From the NCBI GenBank assembly GCA_018065985.1, contig JAGHSF010000044.1:1-64000 (forward strand): a DNA stretch of 64,000 bases, read 5' to 3'. Made by a program: the position numbers and the translations under genes. Below, in pieces: positions 61,690-64,000 of the stretch (within the stretch, counting starts at the first letter, position 1; each line of letters opens with the position of its first letter). The notes beneath the pieces are model-generated. The model was not told the DNA's origin, made no database searches, and worked only from the letters and a program-made list of their open reading frames with translations. The stretch comes from Candidatus Cryptobacteroides choladohippi (GTDB lineage: Bacteria > Bacteroidota > Bacteroidia > Bacteroidales > UBA932).

Positions 61690-64000
61690 TTCAATCGTAT
61701 GTCTGCCGAACTTGAACCCACCATGACCTCAGGCTTGAGGCTGCTGTACTTGAAGGCATTCTCCGAATCGCTCCAGTAGCGCAGCCTGCTGTCGGGAATG
61801 AATACGGTCACGTTCTTCTTCTCACCGGGGCGGAGCGACACGCGGCTGAATCCCTTGAGCTCCTTGATGGGGCTCTTTCCCTCGTAATCGGGGATGCGCA
61901 CATAAACCTGTGCAACCTCGTCACCTGCCACGTCGCCGGTATTGGCCACCGCGAACTTCACGTTCCAGCCCTTGCCGTGGCGTGAGACCTTCAGGCCTGA
62001 ATACTGGAAAGTGGTATAGCTGAGGCCATAGCCGAACTCATACAGCGGCTCGCCCTCGAAGTACTTGTATGTGCGTCCGTTGCTTACCTGATAGTCGTCG
62101 AATGCAGGGAGCTGTTCCACGCCCTTGTAGAAGGTGAGAGGAAGCTTTCCGGACGGATTGACCTTGCCGAAGAGAATCTCAGCCACAGCCTGTCCTCCGA
62201 ATTCGCCACCGTACCACGACTCGAGTATTGCAGGGAGATTCTCGTCTTCCCAGTTGAGAGAGAGTGAGTTGCCGGCCACAAGGACAAGCACCACATTGGG
62301 ATTGACTGCCTTGAGAGTCTTCAGGAAAGCCTCCTGGTCTGCAGGCAGGTTGAGGTCGGGACGGTCCAGGCCCTCGCGCTCGATGGTCTTGTTATATCCC
62401 ATTGCAGCGATCACGACATCGCTCTGTCTTGCCGCCTCGATGGCGTCGGCATATACTTCCTCGGCATGGCTGCCGGGCTTCTTCCAGTTGAGTTTGACGA
62501 GGCAGTAGTCGCGCTCGTTCGAGAACTCGACCACAAGGTGATGCCTGCTGCCCTTGGTGAAGTCGAGCGAGCAGCCGCCAGGGCAATCGCGGCCCATCAC
62601 CTGCCTTCCGTCGATATACACCCTGCAGATGCCGCCGAACTGTACAAGTTCGAAGTCATACTTTCCATTGGCATCGGCAACGATGTCGCCGGTCCAGCGG
62701 ACAGATACCTCATGAACGGGAACCAGCGGATCGGGAGCCTGGTTGTCAGGTTCGAAATACAATACGCTCTCCTTCCTTTCAACGGTCTTGTGATTCCAGT
62801 CGGTGTCGTCGAAATACTCGGCCTTGAGGCCGTCTGCGAAACAGCTCTCATCCATCTCCTGCATTCCGTTGCTGGCAGAGACCCAGGGAGCGTAAACCAC
62901 TTCAACATTGTCGCCGCAGATGTCCTTCACGCCCTGCAGGATGCTGACAGGCATGATGGTAGGCACGCCGGAATAGTCACCAAGTACACAGTTGGCGGCA
63001 TTGATGCCCACTACCGCGACCTTCTTCAGGCTGTGGCAGTCAAGAGGCAGGATGCCGTCGTTCTTGAGCAGCACCATCGACTGGCGTGCTGCCTTGAGAG
63101 CAAGGTCCTGGTGCTTCTGGCAGCCGATGACCGACTCAGGAATCTGTGCATATGGGTTGTGCTCGGGGTTGTCGAAAATACCCAGGCGCATCCTTGCGGT
63201 AAGTATCCTGCGGACGGCAAGGTCAATGTCCTCGATGCTTACAAGGCCCTTGTCATAGGCGCTGCGCAGAGGCTCTATGTACATGTTGTCGCCGCATTCG
63301 AGGTCAAGTCCGGCCTTGAGAGCGGCAGCGGCCGCCTCCTCGGGAGTGTCCACAAAGTGGTGGGTATAAAGCAGATTCCCTACGCCGCCGCAGTCAGACA
63401 CCACATATCCGTCGAATCCCCATTCACCACGGATGAGGTCGGTCAGAAGCCAGTGGCTGCAGGAGCATGGCATTCCGTTTATCTTGTTGTATGCAGCCAT
63501 TATGGACTCGGCATGGCCTTCCCTCACGCAGTCCTCGAAAGCCGGCAGGAAGTACTCGCGTATCATCTTCATGGGCATGTCGGCATTGCATTCGAAGCGG
63601 TTGTGCTCCTCATTGTTGCCTGCGAAATGCTTGGGGGTGGACACCACTTTGAGATAGCGCTTGTCGTAGCCCTGCAGACCGCGCACGAATGCAGCTCCGG
63701 TCTGTCCGCTGAGGAACGGGTCCTCGCCATAGGTCTCGGCAGTGCGGCCCCAGCGCGGGTCTCTGGCCATGTTGACCGTGGGCGACCAGAAAGTGAGCAC
63801 GTCGGCGAACGGGATGTTCTGGTTACGGCCCTGGTCAAGGGCATTCCACCTCGCCCTTGCCTCGTCTGATATCGATCCTGAAATCTCCTCTACAAGGGCA
63901 GGATCCCACATTGCCCCAAGTCCGATTGCCTGGGGATATACCGTGAAGCGTCCGGGACGGACCACGCCATGGAGCGCCTCGTTGCCATGATAGTACTTTT
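61686..64000 (-). CDS. GH3 glycoside hydrolase, N-terminus beyond the window
   Basis: The open frame runs to the right edge and reads YYHGNEALHGVV before the VYPQAIGLGAMW segment of GH3 domain 1, so the true start is outside. The catalytic Asp lies in GYVVSDCGGV. After the barrel comes the alpha/beta sandwich domain (SMVLLKNDGILPL, GINAANCVLGDY) which is interrupted by a PA14-type insertion (AEYFDDTDWNHKTV to SNERDYCLVKL), and a C-terminal FN3-like domain. This layout is typical of beta-glucosidases and beta-xylosidases of Bacteroidales. Whether it is exported cannot be seen. It overlaps the RNA helicase gene by 4 nt. Confidence 0.92.
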   Translation of the reverse strand, partial: KYYHGNEALHGVVRPGRFTVYPQAIGLGAMWDPALVEEISGSISDEARARWNALDQGRNQNIPFADVLTFWSPTVNMARDPRWGRTAETYGEDPFLSGQTGAAFVRGLQGYDKRYLKVVSTPKHFAGNNEEHNRFECNADMPMKMIREYFLPAFEDCVREGHAESIMAAYNKINGMPCSCSHWLLTDLIRGEWGFDGYVVSDCGGVGNLLYTHHFVDTPEEAAAAALKAGLDLECGDNMYIEPLRSAYDKGLVSIEDIDLAVRRILTARMRLGIFDNPEHNPYAQIPESVIGCQKHQDLALKAARQSMVLLKNDGILPLDCHSLKKVAVVGINAANCVLGDYSGVPTIMPVSILQGVKDICGDNVEVVYAPWVSASNGMQEMDESCFADGLKAEYFDDTDWNHKTVERKESVLYFEPDNQAPDPLVPVHEVSVRWTGDIVADANGKYDFELVQFGGICRVYIDGRQVMGRDCPGGCSLDFTKGSRHHLVVEFSNERDYCLVKLNWKKPGSHAEEVYADAIEAARQSDVVIAAMGYNKTIEREGLDRPDLNLPADQEAFLKTLKAVNPNVVLVLVAGNSLSLNWEDENLPAILESWYGGEFGGQAVAEILFGKVNPSGKLPLTFYKGVEQLPAFDDYQVSNGRTYKYFEGEPLYEFGYGLSYTTFQYSGLKVSRHGKGWNVKFAVANTGDVAGDEVAQVYVRIPDYEGKSPIKELKGFSRVSLRPGEKKNVTVFIPDSRLRYWSDSENAFKYSSLKPEVMVGSSSADIRLK

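Noticed and set aside
62466..63869. 467-codon rightward frame across the GH3 gene
   Set aside because: It mirrors GH3 coding sequence and has no own start context or motifs.

Overview
The window is a chromosomal segment of a member of the order Bacteroidales, probably from a gut or rumen. The signs are lipoprotein signal peptides with a late Cys, several promoters with the Bacteroidota -7 element TAnnTTTG, a TPR-containing hybrid-free sensor kinase paired with a LuxR-type regulator, glycine-lipid genes of the glsA/glsB type, and many secreted glycosidase-like proteins. I cannot name the genus. No rRNA, tRNA or CRISPR array was seen.

Region 1 (1-17.4 kb) is visibly more AT-rich than the rest and reads almost entirely leftward: an accessory, defence-like island. 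From its promoter end it holds a small HTH regulator, a complete type I restriction-modification system (hsdM, hsdS, hsdR) with a zinc-ribbon and a membrane protein inserted between hsdS and hsdR, a small membrane coiled-coil protein, and then a three-gene cassette: a 2293-residue protein with a probable LOTUS-like N-terminus and a sacsin/HSP90-type ATPase, a 779-residue SF1 helicase fused to a PIN nuclease, and a 45-residue zinc ribbon missed by length filters. The left edge is the end of a probable IS21-type element that cuts a TerB-like gene.

Region 2 (17.4-24.9 kb) carries a lipoprotein, a TauE/SafE-type exporter, and a cholesterol-dependent-cytolysin-like lipoprotein next to a sensor kinase/LuxR regulator pair. 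The cytolysin gene and the kinase operon share a nearly identical palindrome at exactly the same distance (22 nt) from their -7 elements, so the two-component system very likely controls the toxin and itself.

Region 3 (24.4-39 kb) is rich in secreted hydrolases (a 1047-residue unrecognised protein, a GH101-like protein, a DUF6259-type and a DUF5703-type protein, a phosphodiesterase) with housekeeping genes between (dtd, SprT-like, LOG-like). An insertion-sequence graveyard (IS1380 and TnpB fragments) flanks the DUF6259 gene. No SusC/SusD pair is present.

Region 4 (40.2-41.6 kb) is non-coding and holds two arrays of a 50-bp hairpin-containing repeat, each followed by the same 71-bp tail.

Region 5 (41.6-64 kb) is ordinary chromosome: a HAD-xpt-xanthine permease operon, glsA-glsB with an overlapping Ntn amidase, a tripartite RND efflux operon with its TetR regulator, 5-formyl-THF cyclo-ligase, a MATE exporter with an esterase, an AlkD-like repair protein, an MscS channel with a short FecCD-like permease, a DEAD-box helicase and a GH3 glycosidase that runs off the right edge.
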